Origin: Pseudoalteromonas sp. N1230-9
Lineage (GTDB): Bacteria > Pseudomonadota > Gammaproteobacteria > Enterobacterales > Alteromonadaceae
Reading direction: 5' to 3'
Assembly (NCBI RefSeq): GCF_032716425.1
Contig: NZ_CP090419.1
Coordinates: 445,001 to 509,000 of the forward strand
Length of the DNA stretch: 64,000 bases
Numbering within the stretch: the stretch's first letter is position 1; each line of letters begins with the position of its first letter. A program made the translations under genes and the position numbers. The notes beneath the pieces were generated by a model, which searched no databases, was not told where the DNA came from, and saw only the letters and a list, made by a program, of their open reading frames with translations. Positions 63,841 through 64,000 of this stretch are shown here, piece after piece.

Positions 63841-64000
63841 ATGCTGTTTTTTAGGGGAAAAGAATCTGAAGGAAATTTTTCAGATTTTGAACTCAATAAA
63901 AAAGTGATTATTTGTCTGACATTTATATTATTGCTGCTTTTGGCTTATGGATACATGTATGGTACTTACGTAGGTGTGAAAAATCATTTAATTATTAATG
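63841..64000 (+). CDS. Tandem membrane protein 3, truncated by window end
   Basis: Third paralog; only the first 53 residues are in the window (MLFFRGKESEGNFSDFELNKK..., then one hydrophobic helix and GYMYGTYVGVKNHLIIN). It aligns to copy 1 (GYIYGSYYGLVNHILID) and has the same AAAAAGGAACTTC leader and identical 36-nt spacing from the preceding stop. The array probably continues beyond 64000. Confidence 0.8.
   Translation, partial: MLFFRGKESEGNFSDFELNKKVIICLTFILLLLLAYGYMYGTYVGVKNHLIIN

Overview
The window is a chromosomal segment of a marine gammaproteobacterium, most likely Pseudoalteromonas or a close relative in Alteromonadales. This rests on three things: AT-leaning DNA, the order of conserved blocks (ssb; mreBCD-maf-rng-yhdP-nit-tldD; gor/prlC/rsmJ; slmA/coaBC/radC/rpmB/rpmG; rpsF-priB-rpsR-rplI; dnaB-alr), and proteins typical of that group, such as the secreted PPC-tailed subtilase, the S9 peptidase and the exported KatG. 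No rRNA, IS element, prophage or CRISPR array was seen. One tRNA (Arg, anticodon CCG) is present.

Layout, 1-21 kb: the end of a YajR-like MFS transporter and ssb come first, then a CsrD/MshH-type degenerate EAL protein. In Vibrio and its relatives the MSHA pilus cluster fills the stretch up to mreB. Here that stretch holds only a PLP-enzyme gene and an exported coiled-coil/PEGA/FGE-like protein. The cell-shape and envelope operon mreB-mreC-mreD-maf-rng-yhdP-nit-tldD follows as a tight chain with overlaps. Next come two small lipoproteins, a glutaredoxin-MauE fusion, and a Fic module whose toxin gene carries an in-frame TGA.

Layout, 20-42 kb: glutathione reductase (gor), prlC, an orphan response regulator, rsmJ, a chemoreceptor, an ECF sigma/VOC pair, a peroxiredoxin, a subtilisin-like exoprotease, an HI0933-type flavoprotein, a 7TMR-DISM diguanylate cyclase, an exported catalase-peroxidase, a large exported S9 peptidase, slmA and coaBC. 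Many of these are single-gene units bounded by visible hairpin terminators.

Layout, 42-61.5 kb: radC, rpmB-rpmG, and rpsF-priB-rpsR-rplI with a promoter and a possible S6:S18 leader. A five-gene minor-pilin operon with an outsized PilX-like member and no pilY1 follows, then an ECF sigma/anti-sigma/DUF4097 operon, dnaB-alr, a probable thiamine-salvage operon (YkoF-like, PnuC/PnuT, kinase), tRNA-Arg, a Fur-box-preceded DUF4198 gene, a Rof-like Rho antagonist, zntB, and a RimB-type protease-rimK-aspartoacylase-like cluster.

Layout, 61.6-64 kb: the most novel-looking part. An unrecognised 316-aa protein with a long hydrophobic Gly/Ala/Val-rich segment overlaps the first of at least three tandem paralogous membrane proteins. 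The paralogs have identical 36-nt spacers and the same ribosome-binding leader. The layout suggests a membrane-active toxin with an amplified immunity array, cut off by the window end.
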